Position numbers and translations under genes: made by a program. The notes under the pieces are model-generated. The model was not told the origin of the DNA, made no database searches, and saw only the letters and a list, made by a program, of their open reading frames with translations. A DNA stretch of 64,000 nt from Undibacterium cyanobacteriorum. GTDB lineage: Bacteria > Pseudomonadota > Gammaproteobacteria > Burkholderiales > Burkholderiaceae_D. Below are positions 53,033-62,277 of the stretch, in pieces (positions within the stretch are counted from its first letter, which is position 1; every line of letters starts with the position of its first letter). The stretch covers positions 2,852,001-2,916,000 of the forward strand of contig NZ_CP133720.1 in the NCBI RefSeq assembly GCF_031326225.1, in the 5' to 3' direction.

Positions 53033-53149
53033 GTACTACCCTTAGAATTTGCGCTATCTCGCAAGCATCAAAAAAAGAGAATAAAAAAGGACAGAAACTT
53101 CAGCGCACCAGTGAAACTCCACCGAAATTACGCTGATCGAGCTGCGAAT

Positions 53150-53956
53150 TTATCGCAAACCCAAAACATCATACATATCGTAGAGGCCCATTTGTTTGTT
53201 GGCCAAAAAACGCGCTGCACGCAAACTTCCATGGGCGTAGGTCACACGGCTCGAAGATTTATGGGTAATTTCAACACGCTCACCAATACCGGCAAACAAT
53301 ACAGTATGATCACCAACGATATCGCCTCCACGTATCGTCGCGAAACCAATGGAAGACGGATCACGTTCGCCAGTCACACCTTCACGGGCAAACACGCCAA
53401 CTTCGTTGAGATCACGCCCAATCGCATCGGCAATCACTTCACCCATTTTGAGCGCAGTACCAGAGGGTGCATCGACCTTATGACGATGATGGGCTTCGAT
53501 AATTTCAATATCGTAACCATGAGAAAAACTCTTCGCGGCCATCTCCAGCAACTTCATGGTGACGTTCACGCCCACACTCATGTTCGGTGCAAACACAATT
53601 GCGGTTTTTTCAGCTGCTTTGGCAATCGCCGCCTTACCCACATCATCAAAACCGGTCGTACCAATAATCATTTTGATGCCATGCGCAGCACAGTATTCCA
53701 AATGATGTAGGGTGCCTTCTGGACGCGTGAAATCGATAAAGTACTCTGCGTTTGCTAAACCCACAGAAAGATCGGATTCGATTTTGACACCGGTATCTTT
53801 ACCCAAACTAACACCAGGATCGCTACCAAGCGCTGGTGATTGCGCGATATCTAATGCCCCTACCAACTCAGCATCTTCAGCGGCCAAAATAGTTTCGACC
53901 AACATTTTCCCCATGCGGCCCGATGCACCAGCCACAGCGATTTTCATTGCTGCCAT
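53150..53956 (-). CDS. dapB: 4-hydroxy-tetrahydrodipicolinate reductase
   Basis: Lysine/diaminopimelate pathway reductase, 268 aa from the ATG at 53956, which has AGAAGAG upstream; ATG 53947 (MKIAVAGASG) is the alternative. NAD(P)-binding IAVAGASGRMGKML, the GTTG motif in IIGTTGFDD, EIIEAHHRHKVDAPSGTAL (catalytic His and Lys), and GDHTVLFAGIGERVEITH all fit. Confidence 0.97.
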   Translation of the reverse strand: MAAMKIAVAGASGRMGKMLVETILAAEDAELVGALDIAQSPALGSDPGVSLGKDTGVKIESDLSVGLANAEYFIDFTRPEGTLHHLEYCAAHGIKMIIGTTGFDDVGKAAIAKAAEKTAIVFAPNMSVGVNVTMKLLEMAAKSFSHGYDIEIIEAHHRHKVDAPSGTALKMGEVIADAIGRDLNEVGVFAREGVTGERDPSSIGFATIRGGDIVGDHTVLFAGIGERVEITHKSSSRVTYAHGSLRAARFLANKQMGLYDMYDVLGLR

Positions 53957-53982
53957 AGTCAACTCTTCTCAGCTCTTTAGTC

Positions 53983-54492
53983 TTATTTTTTCTTTTGTGG
54001 TTCGGTTGGCGTCATATTTTCATTGCGAACCGCCACCGCCGCCGTTGTAATTTGTGCCAAATATTCTTTTTCTGTTGGCAATACACCGCGTTCGAATTTC
54101 TCAACCGTATTGTTCTTGAAATGAATCGCCAATTTACTTGTGATCACTTCGCCATTTGGCTTTTGCAAGCGAAATGGGTAATCCCAGCGGTCTTCATGAA
54201 ACATATCCGTGAGCAGAGCTGTGCCCAAGATAAAACGTACCTGCTCGCGCGTCATCCCCTCTTTGAGTTGACTTGCCATTTCTTCAGATACAAAGTTGCC
54301 TTGCTGAATCGTGATGCGATAAGGCGAAATAATGCCTAAAAACTGATCAAATGTTGAAGGTTTGATCACCTGTGTACCTGCGCTTGCATCGCTGCTTACT
54401 GCCTGTTTCGGAGCACTGGAACACGCGGACAACAAGAATGGCAACGCCAAACTCCCGGCCAACACTATTTTCTTAACACTAAACAATCGCAT
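53983..54492 (-). CDS. bamE: Outer membrane assembly lipoprotein BamE
   Basis: 169 aa from the ATG at 54492. Lipobox LLSAC near residue 24, SmpA/OmlA domain with ITIQQGNFVSEEMASQLKEGMTREQVRFILG and RWDYPFRLQKPNGE. Component of the BAM complex at the inner face of the outer membrane. Divergent from fur, an arrangement conserved in many proteobacteria. Confidence 0.95.
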   Translation of the reverse strand: MRLFSVKKIVLAGSLALPFLLSACSSAPKQAVSSDASAGTQVIKPSTFDQFLGIISPYRITIQQGNFVSEEMASQLKEGMTREQVRFILGTALLTDMFHEDRWDYPFRLQKPNGEVITSKLAIHFKNNTVEKFERGVLPTEKEYLAQITTAAVAVRNENMTPTEPQKKK

Positions 54493-54563
54493 GAACAACC
54501 TCAGTTTGATAGTACTACTGTCGAAACGACCCAGATCAGATAAGATATCGAAAATCCAATCGA

Positions 54564-54576
54564 GGCTTTAAAAGCC
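54564..54576. promoter_or_regulatory. Palindrome in the bamE-fur promoter region
   Basis: ggctttaaaagcc, 13 bp symmetric around a central A, flanked by gatatc on both sides at 54545 and 54577. Lies 38 bp before the fur ATG. No canonical Fur box is seen. Confidence 0.35.
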
Positions 54577-54614
54577 GATATCATAAAGCACTTCGCCTAA
54601 TTTTGACTGAAAAC

Positions 54615-55049
54615 ATGACAAATAACTCTCCAGACCTCAAAGCTAGCGGCCTGAAAGCGACCTTACCACGTCTTAAAATCTTAGAAATTTTCCAAAATAG
54701 CGTCGTTCGACACTTGACCGCTGAGGACGTCTACAAGATTTTATTAACGGAAAACATGGATGTTGGTCTAGCTACCGTATATCGAGTCTTAACTCAATTT
54801 GAGCAGGCGGGACTTTTGCACCGCAATCATTTCGAGAGCGGCAAGGCGGTTTTTGAACTCAATGAAGGCTCACACCATGATCATTTGGTATGCCTTGATT
54901 GTGGCAAAGTTGAAGAGTTTTTTGACGAGCAAATTGAAAAACGCCAGCACGATATCGCTAGCGAGCGTGGATTCAAGATCGCCGAACACGCCCTCGCTCT
55001 GTACGGAAATTGCACGAAAGTGAACTGCGAAAACCGTAAGACAAAATAA
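54615..55049 (+). CDS. fur: Ferric uptake regulator
   Basis: 144 aa from the ATG at 54615; a TTG 12 bp upstream is less likely. The winged helix (LKATLPRLKILEIF, LTAEDVYKILL, VGLATVYRVLTQFEQAGL) precedes the metal domain with HHDHLVCLDCGKVEEF (His cluster and CxxC) and a C-terminal CTKVNCENR. Represses iron uptake genes when Fe2+ is bound; the feoA box in this window is a likely target. Confidence 0.97.
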   Translation: MTNNSPDLKASGLKATLPRLKILEIFQNSVVRHLTAEDVYKILLTENMDVGLATVYRVLTQFEQAGLLHRNHFESGKAVFELNEGSHHDHLVCLDCGKVEEFFDEQIEKRQHDIASERGFKIAEHALALYGNCTKVNCENRKTK

Positions 55050-55057
55050 AAACACCA

Positions 55058-55087
55058 GCAGCCGTAAGGACTTCAATCGACGGCTGC
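55058..55087 (-). terminator. Terminator between convergent fur and response regulator genes
   Basis: 8-bp stem gcagccgt/acggctgc with a 14-nt loop. On the minus strand it continues TGGTGTTTTATTTTG, so it best fits the response regulator; it may also end fur. Confidence 0.6.
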
Positions 55088-55100
55088 AGTTCTCTGGTAT

Positions 55101-55508
55101 TTAGCCTGCAGCTTGGGCACGAGCCGCCCGAACTTTATTAGCGACGCTTTGTATGGTGTCCAATACTTTCTTGGCATTGAATGGTTTGATGATGTAACCG
55201 CTAATACCACCTTTGACTGCTTCAGAGACCGTATCTTGGTCTTTATTCGCGGTCACCATCAAGATCATTACATCTGGCATCACCATACGAATACTCTTAA
55301 GCGCTTCAATTCCGCTGACCTTTGGCATCACTACATCGAGCAAAATAATGTCAGGCTTGAGACGTGTCGCCATTTCTAAAGCGCTATCGCCATCAAGAGC
55401 CTCGCCCACTACGTTATACACTTCATGCCGCAAGATCACGCGCAAAGTCTCACGCGTCATATCGTTATCATCAACGATCAGTACTGAAATGTCCTTGTTT
55501 TCTGCCAT
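55101..55508 (-). CDS. Single-domain response regulator (CheY-like)
   Basis: 135 aa receiver only. Acidic pair D13/D14 in LIVDDND, phosphorylation site D58 in ILLDVVMPK, T86 in MVTAN and K108 in YIIKPF are all present, so phosphorylation competence is expected. A 20-residue Ala/Arg tail follows. No kinase or output domain is nearby; the partner is unknown. Confidence 0.9.
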   Translation of the reverse strand: MAENKDISVLIVDDNDMTRETLRVILRHEVYNVVGEALDGDSALEMATRLKPDIILLDVVMPKVSGIEALKSIRMVMPDVMILMVTANKDQDTVSEAVKGGISGYIIKPFNAKKVLDTIQSVANKVRAARAQAAG

Positions 55509-55566
55509 ATTCTTTTACCAGTTCTGAGTTTCAGAAAAAAGCACGACGACCAAACCTACCTACTAC

Positions 55567-56598
55567 CTAGTGATTGAGCGCGTTTGACAGTAACTTTGCA
55601 GTAATGTCGACAATCGGAATCACGCGCTCATATGCCATACGAGTTGGCCCAATCACACCGAGCGTTCCCACAATCTTGCCATTGACTTCATAAGGAGCTG
55701 TCACCACGCTCATTTCTTCCATGGGCACCAATTGTGACTCGCCACCTATGAATATTCTCACACCTGAGGCATTACAGGAAACATCCAATAGTTGCATTAA
55801 ACCACTTTTTTGTTCGAATAGATCAAACATGCGTCGTAAAGACGTCATATTCGATGACAATTCGCTCACATTCAGCAAATTTCTCTCGCCGGAAATGACC
55901 ATATCTTCCGTTTTCTCCGCCATCGCCTCACTGCCAGCGTCGACTGCAGCACACATCAAGCGATTCATATCACTTTGCAGTGTCCGCATTTCATGGTGAA
56001 TGCTCATCCGCGCCTGTTCAAAACTTTGCCCCGCAAAATGCTGGTTGAGATAATTTGCGGCCTGTACCAACTGTGATGGCGAATAATCTACATCCGTCAA
56101 CAAAAGACGATTATGCACTTCATCGTTCGGTGCAACGACCACCAATAAGATACGTTTCTCAGACAGGCGCAAAAACTCAACTTGTTTAAAAATCGACTCT
56201 TGGCGCGCACTCATCACCACGCCCGCAAACTGCGAGAGCGAAGACAACACTTGCGCGGCGTTGGCGATAATTTTTTGCGGGGAGCCCGTGATAATCGAGG
56301 AGTGAGGACTTTGCCCCAAGGCATTTTGCAGAAGGCTTTCGTCGATTTCTTGCACGGTCAAGAGCTGGTCGACAAAGACCCGATAACCACGCGGCGTTGG
56401 AATACGTCCGGCCGATGTATGTGGACTCGCGACGAAGCCCATCTCTTCGAGATCCGACATCACATTACGAATTGTCGCTGGCGACAACTCCAAGCCAGAA
56501 ATTTTTGAGAGCTCACGTGAGCCGACCGGCTGACCGTCTGCAATATAACGTTCAACCAAAGCCTTCAACAAAGTCTGAGCACGTCTATCTAAATGCAT
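55567..56598 (-). CDS. hrcA: Heat-inducible transcription repressor HrcA
   Basis: Repressor of the groE/dnaK heat-shock genes through CIRCE elements. 343 aa from the ATG at 56598 (MHLDRRAQTLLKALVERYI). The winged helix has GSRELSKISGLELSPATIRN and the body has SPHTSAGRIPTPRGYRVFVD and VIGPTRMAYERVIPIVD, all diagnostic. No CIRCE is seen in the window, so its targets lie elsewhere. Confidence 0.96.
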   Translation of the reverse strand: MHLDRRAQTLLKALVERYIADGQPVGSRELSKISGLELSPATIRNVMSDLEEMGFVASPHTSAGRIPTPRGYRVFVDQLLTVQEIDESLLQNALGQSPHSSIITGSPQKIIANAAQVLSSLSQFAGVVMSARQESIFKQVEFLRLSEKRILLVVVAPNDEVHNRLLLTDVDYSPSQLVQAANYLNQHFAGQSFEQARMSIHHEMRTLQSDMNRLMCAAVDAGSEAMAEKTEDMVISGERNLLNVSELSSNMTSLRRMFDLFEQKSGLMQLLDVSCNASGVRIFIGGESQLVPMEEMSVVTAPYEVNGKIVGTLGVIGPTRMAYERVIPIVDITAKLLSNALNH

Positions 56599-56700
56599 AC
56601 ACTCTACTTTTTGCAAAAAATGTCATTCGCGCTGCGAGGTTTTCCGACTGACGCGAATCTGTTCCATTAGCCATCCTCGCCGCTCCACCTCAAGATATTG

Positions 56701-57393
56701 TCACTTTACGAGCGATTTCAATGGATGTAAATCGTGCACAATCAAATCAGGTTTAACATGGGCGTGCGCTGTCTCTTCTAGATCTATTCTATACCGATTC
56801 ATCCAAGCAGCGCGCATCCCCAAAGCCTGTGCACCTTCGACATCAAGTCTTAAATCATCGCCAACATACAAGACCTGCTCTGCGGGCAGTTGCAAGCGAT
56901 CTAAAGCCTCTTGAAAAATACGGCGATCAGGCTTGGCGCAACCGACCTCATGTGCCGCCAAACTGAACTGAAAATGTGATTGCAAACCGATCGCTTTCAA
57001 ATCTGCAAAGCCATTTGAGATCGTCGCCAATGGCAGATGTTGCTGTAGAAAGGCAAGGGACTCCTGCACTTCATCAAATAGGCTCACTTGATTACGCGCA
57101 TGGGCAAACACTTGCATCCCATGATCGGCCAAGGCTTGATCAGCTTGATGCTCGACCAGCAGTTCAGTTAAAGCAGCATGACGTAAGGCCCAAAGGTCGT
57201 AGGAAAAACGTGGATCTTGTGGGATCAACTCCATGCGCCGAGCACGCAAACTCTCGACAGTCTCGCGTTCCCCAATGCTGGGCAGCTGCTGCACGAGCCA
57301 ATCATACAAATGCTTTTCAGCGGCGGCGATCAAGGGTCGCAATGGCCACAAAGTATCATCAAGATCAAAGACTATCGCCTTAATTTCCATCAT
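56701..57393 (-). CDS. HAD-superfamily hydrolase
   Basis: 230 aa. Motif I FDLDDTLWPL, motif II TISNGFADL, Lys in GCAKPDRRIF, motif IV YVGDDLRLDVEGAQALG. The helical cap lies between motifs I and II. Close in layout to YjjG-type nucleotidases, but the substrate cannot be named. GAGGAG precedes the tandem ATGs at 57393/57390. Confidence 0.9.
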   Translation of the reverse strand: MMEIKAIVFDLDDTLWPLRPLIAAAEKHLYDWLVQQLPSIGERETVESLRARRMELIPQDPRFSYDLWALRHAALTELLVEHQADQALADHGMQVFAHARNQVSLFDEVQESLAFLQQHLPLATISNGFADLKAIGLQSHFQFSLAAHEVGCAKPDRRIFQEALDRLQLPAEQVLYVGDDLRLDVEGAQALGMRAAWMNRYRIDLEETAHAHVKPDLIVHDLHPLKSLVK

Positions 57394-57479
57394 TGCCGCT
57401 CCTCATTGCTTTCTCTCATTGCTTTCATTCATTACCAGGGCAAAATAGTTTCATCATCGAGTGCAAGCAGCCGTCTTCA

Positions 57480-58721
57480 TCAAAGCGCATCTTGCTTTGC
57501 CTGCCAATCAAACAGCCCTTGCTTGGCACCGCACAAGGTCAATAAGTACTGCTTATACAAAAATGGAATGCGTCGCCCCAAACTGGTGCCGAGGTCGCGC
57601 ATGAAGCCAATTGGATAATGTGATTGATACAGCGGCGTCATCCACTTACTCGCCATTTGATAATAAGCCATATGGCGCCGCCGACGCGCGGTAAATTGTT
57701 CGAATGCTGATACCACATCGCCATGCGCTCCTAGGCACTCAGCTAAAACCGCGGCATCAATCAAGGCCATATTCGCGCCCTGCCCTAGCTGTGGACTCAT
57801 TGCGTGAGCCGCATCACCTAAGACAACAACACGCTGGTGATGGTAGGCTTTCAGGCGAACATCGGCATACTCTGCAATCGCAATGGACTTCCCAAGAGCT
57901 TGATAGGAAACTGCATCGCTAGAGATGGCTGGATGCTGTTGAGCCAGTATCTGTGCGACTTCTGGCCATACTTGTTCGATGCGCCGAATCAGCCCCGGCC
58001 ATCCTTGTTCTTGATAGAGCGAAAACTGGGCACGCGGCAAACTCCAAAACAATGAGTAGCAGGTCTTTCCTGTACCGGGATTGCGCCCCGTTGGCAGCAT
58101 CCCCGCCATGATCGCCGCGCCGCGATAATGCTGCATCAGGATATCAGGAAAGTCCCACTGTTCCACATCCAAGACCGACCAAAAAGCACCCCAAGGATAA
58201 GGACGATAGGACTGCACGATGGGCAATAATTCACGCAGATGGGAACGAGTACCGTTGGCGATCACAAGCGCATCAGCTCTCAAAAACTCAGAGTGAGTAC
58301 CATGTTTAACATCGACAATGACTGCTTGCGCATCTTGTTGAAAGCTTTCAATCGCCGTGCCGGTATAGATCGTGATCCCCAATTCACGCGCTGCATTCCA
58401 CAGCACTGCATGCAAATTCGCTCGATGAACGCCAAGCCCATACCACGTAGGATCAACATCTTGATAATGCAAATCCAAAGTGCACCATGTGCCAGAATAC
58501 CCTTGCAAACTCTGTACACGCGCAGCAAGGCTCTCGACTTGCTCCAGCAATCCTAAGCGTGCCAATTGGGCTTGTCCGCTCGGCTGCAGCAAAATGCCTG
58601 CGCCAACTGGCGTCGGATCAGCCACATGCTCATACACCGTCACCTGATGACCTTGGCGATGCAGGTGAATTGCGCTCGCTAAGCCTGCAATTCCAGCACC
58701 TGCAATAAGAATAGTTTTCAT
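57480..58721 (-). CDS. FAD-dependent monooxygenase
   Basis: 413 aa from the ATG at 58721 (MKTILIAGAGIAGLASAIHL), giving the GxGxxG FAD motif at the very start. GVHRANLHAVLW and the second FAD motif VVLGDAAHAMSPQLGQGANMALIDA place it among the salicylate hydroxylase/PHBH-like flavoproteins (UbiH-like fold). Substrate unknown; no catabolic cluster is adjacent. Confidence 0.9.
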   Translation of the reverse strand: MKTILIAGAGIAGLASAIHLHRQGHQVTVYEHVADPTPVGAGILLQPSGQAQLARLGLLEQVESLAARVQSLQGYSGTWCTLDLHYQDVDPTWYGLGVHRANLHAVLWNAARELGITIYTGTAIESFQQDAQAVIVDVKHGTHSEFLRADALVIANGTRSHLRELLPIVQSYRPYPWGAFWSVLDVEQWDFPDILMQHYRGAAIMAGMLPTGRNPGTGKTCYSLFWSLPRAQFSLYQEQGWPGLIRRIEQVWPEVAQILAQQHPAISSDAVSYQALGKSIAIAEYADVRLKAYHHQRVVVLGDAAHAMSPQLGQGANMALIDAAVLAECLGAHGDVVSAFEQFTARRRRHMAYYQMASKWMTPLYQSHYPIGFMRDLGTSLGRRIPFLYKQYLLTLCGAKQGLFDWQAKQDAL

Positions 58722-58930
58722 GAGACGACTGATGAAGAAGTAAAAAAACGCAAAAAGAAGCGAGTTCAAAAAATGTAGGGAGGAAATCGGATCAAAACAA
58801 GTCAGATCCCCCTCCAGTTCCCAGCCGTGCTAACATTTTGCAAACTCTCGCATTATAGAGAACTTCGCTATCATCGGAGCGAGCTTCCTGCAAGACTTCT
58901 TGGCTTATTTCAATTCCACATCGCCCCACT

Positions 58931-59422
58931 ATGACCATTTCCATTGTTCGCGCTGAACTCCAACATCTCAGCATCCTCGCGCCCTTGTTCGATGCATATC
59001 GAGTGTTTTACCAACAAGCGTCCAATCTGCGTTTGGCGGAACATTTTCTACGTGAACGCATAGAAGCCAAACAGTCGGTGATTTTTTTGGCGTTGGATCC
59101 TACGCAAGGAAGTGAAGGAGGCAGGGAGGCAGGCTTAGGATTTGTCCAGCTCTATCCGAGTTTTTCCTCGGTCTCAGCACAACGACTATGGATACTCAAC
59201 GACTTATTTGTTGACGCCAAAGCTCGCCGACGTGGCGTCGCCCAAGCTCTAATGAATGCCGCCCGCGATTTCGCCGCCCAAGATGGAGCCAAAGGCCTCT
59301 TCCTCGAAACCGCCCACGACAACCATGGTGCACAAGCTTTATACAAGTCATTGGGCTATCTGCGCAACACTGAATACTATTATTTCCTACCTAGCACCGC
59401 AGCCAAGCACGAAAGTCCCTAG
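58931..59422 (+). CDS. GNAT-family N-acetyltransferase
   Basis: 163 aa. Acetyl-CoA-binding motif A is LNDLFVDAKARRRGVAQALM (R/Q-x-x-G-x-A) followed by the motif B part YKSLGYLRNTEYYYF. Acceptor unknown. It is 53 bp upstream of nadK on the same strand. Confidence 0.9.
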   Translation: MTISIVRAELQHLSILAPLFDAYRVFYQQASNLRLAEHFLRERIEAKQSVIFLALDPTQGSEGGREAGLGFVQLYPSFSSVSAQRLWILNDLFVDAKARRRGVAQALMNAARDFAAQDGAKGLFLETAHDNHGAQALYKSLGYLRNTEYYYFLPSTAAKHESP

Positions 59423-59475
59423 CGCGGCCTGCAAAATAGTGTAACCTTAAGCCTTCACGACCATCTACGAGCTCT

Positions 59476-60369
59476 ATGACTAGTTCTGGTAAAACCATCG
59501 CACTGATTGGAAAATATAATGCTGTCGGCATGGGCGACTCGCTCAACGAACTAGCTCGTTTTCTATCCGATGCGGGTCATAGCGTCGTGTTCGACAATGA
59601 TTCGGCCCACAATCTTGATTTGATGGCGCACAACTCCATGTCCATTCTCGACATTGGTCGCAACGCTGATGTCGCCGTGGTCTTAGGTGGTGACGGTACC
59701 ATGCTGGGTATTGCCCGCCAGCTGGCACCGTATGACGTACCCTTAATTGGCATCAACCAGGGCCGCCTCGGTTTCATTACCGACATTCCGCGTGATCAAA
59801 TGATCGCCGCCGTGAGCAAAATTTTGGAAGGCAAGCACATCGCTGAGCAACGCTGCTTGCTACAAGCGATTGTCGTGCGCGATGGCGAACAAATTTTTAG
59901 TGGTGTCGCTTTCAACGACATCGTTCTGTCGCGCGGCGCTGGTTCGGGCATGATTGAATTGCGGGTCGACGTAGATGATCATTTCATGTACAACCAACGC
60001 TCCGACGGCCTGATCGTGTCGACGCCCACCGGATCAACAGCCTACGCCCTCTCAGCAGGCGGCCCCATCCTACACCCCGCCCTCGGCGGTATCGCGATGG
60101 TTCCGATTGCACCGCATGCTTTATCGAATCGTCCTATCGTTTTGCCAGAGACCAGCGTGGTCAAGGTCGAAATGGTTGGTGGACGTGATGCCAGCGTCAA
60201 CTTTGATATGCAATCCTTTGCTAATCTCAATCACGGCGACCAAATCATCATCAGTCGCTCAGCGCACAAGATCACCTTCCTGCATCCGGAAACGTGGAAT
60301 TACTACCACACACTGCGTGAAAAACTGCATTGGAACGAATATCCCTCGGTCGAAGGTGCGTTGAACTAA
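59476..60369 (+). CDS. nadK: NAD kinase
   Basis: Phosphorylates NAD to NADP. 297 aa. GGDGTMLGIAR at about residues 71-81 is the catalytic motif; NQGRLGFITDI, SPTGSTAYALSAGGPILHP and the C-terminal NYYHTLREKLHW complete the family picture. Precedes recN. Confidence 0.97.
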   Translation: MTSSGKTIALIGKYNAVGMGDSLNELARFLSDAGHSVVFDNDSAHNLDLMAHNSMSILDIGRNADVAVVLGGDGTMLGIARQLAPYDVPLIGINQGRLGFITDIPRDQMIAAVSKILEGKHIAEQRCLLQAIVVRDGEQIFSGVAFNDIVLSRGAGSGMIELRVDVDDHFMYNQRSDGLIVSTPTGSTAYALSAGGPILHPALGGIAMVPIAPHALSNRPIVLPETSVVKVEMVGGRDASVNFDMQSFANLNHGDQIIISRSAHKITFLHPETWNYYHTLREKLHWNEYPSVEGALN

Positions 60370-60427
60370 ACGCCTTTCCAACCGGCTCAACAAGAGCCCC
60401 CACCCATTGCAGCAGTTGCTAGGAAAT

Positions 60428-60447
60428 TGCAGCAATAAAACTGCAAT
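60428..60447. other. Small hairpin in the nadK-recN gap
   Basis: ttgcag/ctgcaa arms with an 8-nt loop; no T tract. A 10-mer gctaggaaat occurs twice nearby (about 60417 and 60489). No LexA-type box was recognised upstream of recN. Confidence 0.35.
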
Positions 60448-60575
60448 TGAAGTGGTCGACTAGCACAAAGAATTGCACCGAAAATGTCGCTAGGAAATGC
60501 TCCTGTATTTCCGCACCTGAGGATTCAGCCTGAGTTAAAATAGGGGTTTTATTGGACGTGTTTTCGAGACCATCT

Positions 60576-62222
60576 ATGCTGCGTACTTTGGCTATTCGTG
60601 ACTTTGTTATCGTCGATCACATCGAACTCGAATTTTCTTCTGGCTTTACTGTCTTCACCGGCGAAACCGGTGCTGGTAAATCTATCCTGATTGATGCACT
60701 GGCGCTGACATTAGGTGGTCGCGGCGATGCCAGCATGGTGCGCGAAGGTGCATCCAAAGCTGATATCACGGCAGAATTTAGTGTGAATGCAGAAACTCAG
60801 GCTTGGCTGGCAGAAAACGATTTGGCCAGTGACGATGCGCATCTTCTAGTGCGTCGCGTGATCGACAATGCCGGGCGTTCGAAAGCCTATATCAACGGCA
60901 TTACCGCGAATGCGAGTCAACTGCGCGAACTCGGTGAGTTTTTGGTCGACATACATGGCCAACACGCACACCAGTCGCTGCTGAAAAGCGATGCCCAACG
61001 CGTTCTGCTCGACCAACAAGGCGGCCTACAAAGCCAAACTGCCGACGTCAGCAAACTCTACAAACAGTGGCGTAATCTCGCCAAACAACGCGAAGAATTC
61101 GAACTCAATGCAAAGAATATCTTGCAGGAACGTGAGCGTTTGGAATGGCAAGTTGGCGAGCTCGAAAAACTACAATTGCGCGCCGGTGAATGGGAAAAAA
61201 TCACACTTGAGCATAGTCGTTTAGCGCATGCCGCGAGCTTGCTCGAAGGCGCGCAAGAAGCCGCCAACGCGATTAGCGAAGACGATCATCCTTTGATTTC
61301 ACAAGTTTCCAGCTTGCTGCAAAAACTAGGAAAACTCGAGCAATACGACACCCAACTCAAACCGATCACGGAAGCCCTAGAATCAGCACGCATCAATCTC
61401 CAAGAATGCTCGTATGCCTTGAACGATTATTTAGGACGCGTCGACCTTGATCCAGCTCGTTTGCGGACGGTCGAAGACAGAGTTGAAAGCCTGCATAGCA
61501 CGGCCCGCCGCTTTCATGTCGCACCGGAACAGTTACTGGAAGAACTGCAACGCCTCCAAGCTCAATTGCAACAACTAGCAGGCGCCTCTGACATCGAAGG
61601 GCTTAAGCAGCAAGAGCAAGCCGCCTATCAGCAGTATCTGAAAGCGGCGCAAGCACTGACGGCGAAGCGCCAAATTGTGGCTCGTGACTTGAGTCAAGCA
61701 GTCAGCATGGCGATGCAAGATTTAAGCATGGCTGGCGGTCGATTTGCGGTTGAACTTACTCCTTGCGACGCCTCTAGCACCGGCCTCGAACAAGTAGAAT
61801 TTATGGTCGCTGGTCATGCTGGCGTACAAGCGCGTCCACTTGCCAAAGTCGCCTCAGGTGGTGAATTAGCGCGTATCTCCTTAGCGATTTCCGTCATCGC
61901 TTCCGCCGCCACCGCAACGCCGACTTTAATTTTCGATGAAGTCGACAGCGGCATTGGTGGTGGTGTGGCCGAAGTGGTCGGGCGTTTATTGAAACGCTTA
62001 GGCCAAGACCGCCAAGTGTTATGCGTCACTCACTTGCCGCAGGTCGCCAGTCAAGCAAATCACCACTTCGAGGTCAGTAAATCACAAGACGATGGCAAAA
62101 CCACCTCACACATTGCCGCACTCGATCAAAAACAAAGAGTGGAAGAAATCGCTCGCATGCTCGGAGGTATCGAGATTACGGCCACCACTCGCAAACATGC
62201 GCGCGAATTGCTCGCATTATGA
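60576..62222 (+). CDS. recN: DNA repair protein RecN
   Basis: SMC-like ATPase acting in double-strand break repair. 548 aa from the ATG at 60576 (MLRTLAIRDFVIVDHIE); the longer frame needs a TTG. Walker A FTGETGAGKSILIDAL, coiled coil in the middle (residues about 160-370), ABC signature ASGGELARISLA, Walker B TLIFDEVDSGIGGGVA and VTHLPQVASQ. Confidence 0.96.
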   Translation: MLRTLAIRDFVIVDHIELEFSSGFTVFTGETGAGKSILIDALALTLGGRGDASMVREGASKADITAEFSVNAETQAWLAENDLASDDAHLLVRRVIDNAGRSKAYINGITANASQLRELGEFLVDIHGQHAHQSLLKSDAQRVLLDQQGGLQSQTADVSKLYKQWRNLAKQREEFELNAKNILQERERLEWQVGELEKLQLRAGEWEKITLEHSRLAHAASLLEGAQEAANAISEDDHPLISQVSSLLQKLGKLEQYDTQLKPITEALESARINLQECSYALNDYLGRVDLDPARLRTVEDRVESLHSTARRFHVAPEQLLEELQRLQAQLQQLAGASDIEGLKQQEQAAYQQYLKAAQALTAKRQIVARDLSQAVSMAMQDLSMAGGRFAVELTPCDASSTGLEQVEFMVAGHAGVQARPLAKVASGGELARISLAISVIASAATATPTLIFDEVDSGIGGGVAEVVGRLLKRLGQDRQVLCVTHLPQVASQANHHFEVSKSQDDGKTTSHIAALDQKQRVEEIARMLGGIEITATTRKHARELLAL

Positions 62223-62277
62223 ATCTAAAGCGTGCTTCTTTAGCTCAACTCATTCATCTTTGAGATAAACAAACATC

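Noticed and set aside
53033..53149. Fur box before exbB
   Set aside because: No GATAAT/ATTATC-type symmetry is present, in contrast with the feoA upstream region.
60370..60575. LexA/SOS box before recN
   Set aside because: No CTG-N10-CAG element of adequate quality; the nearest candidate has a 6-bp spacer.
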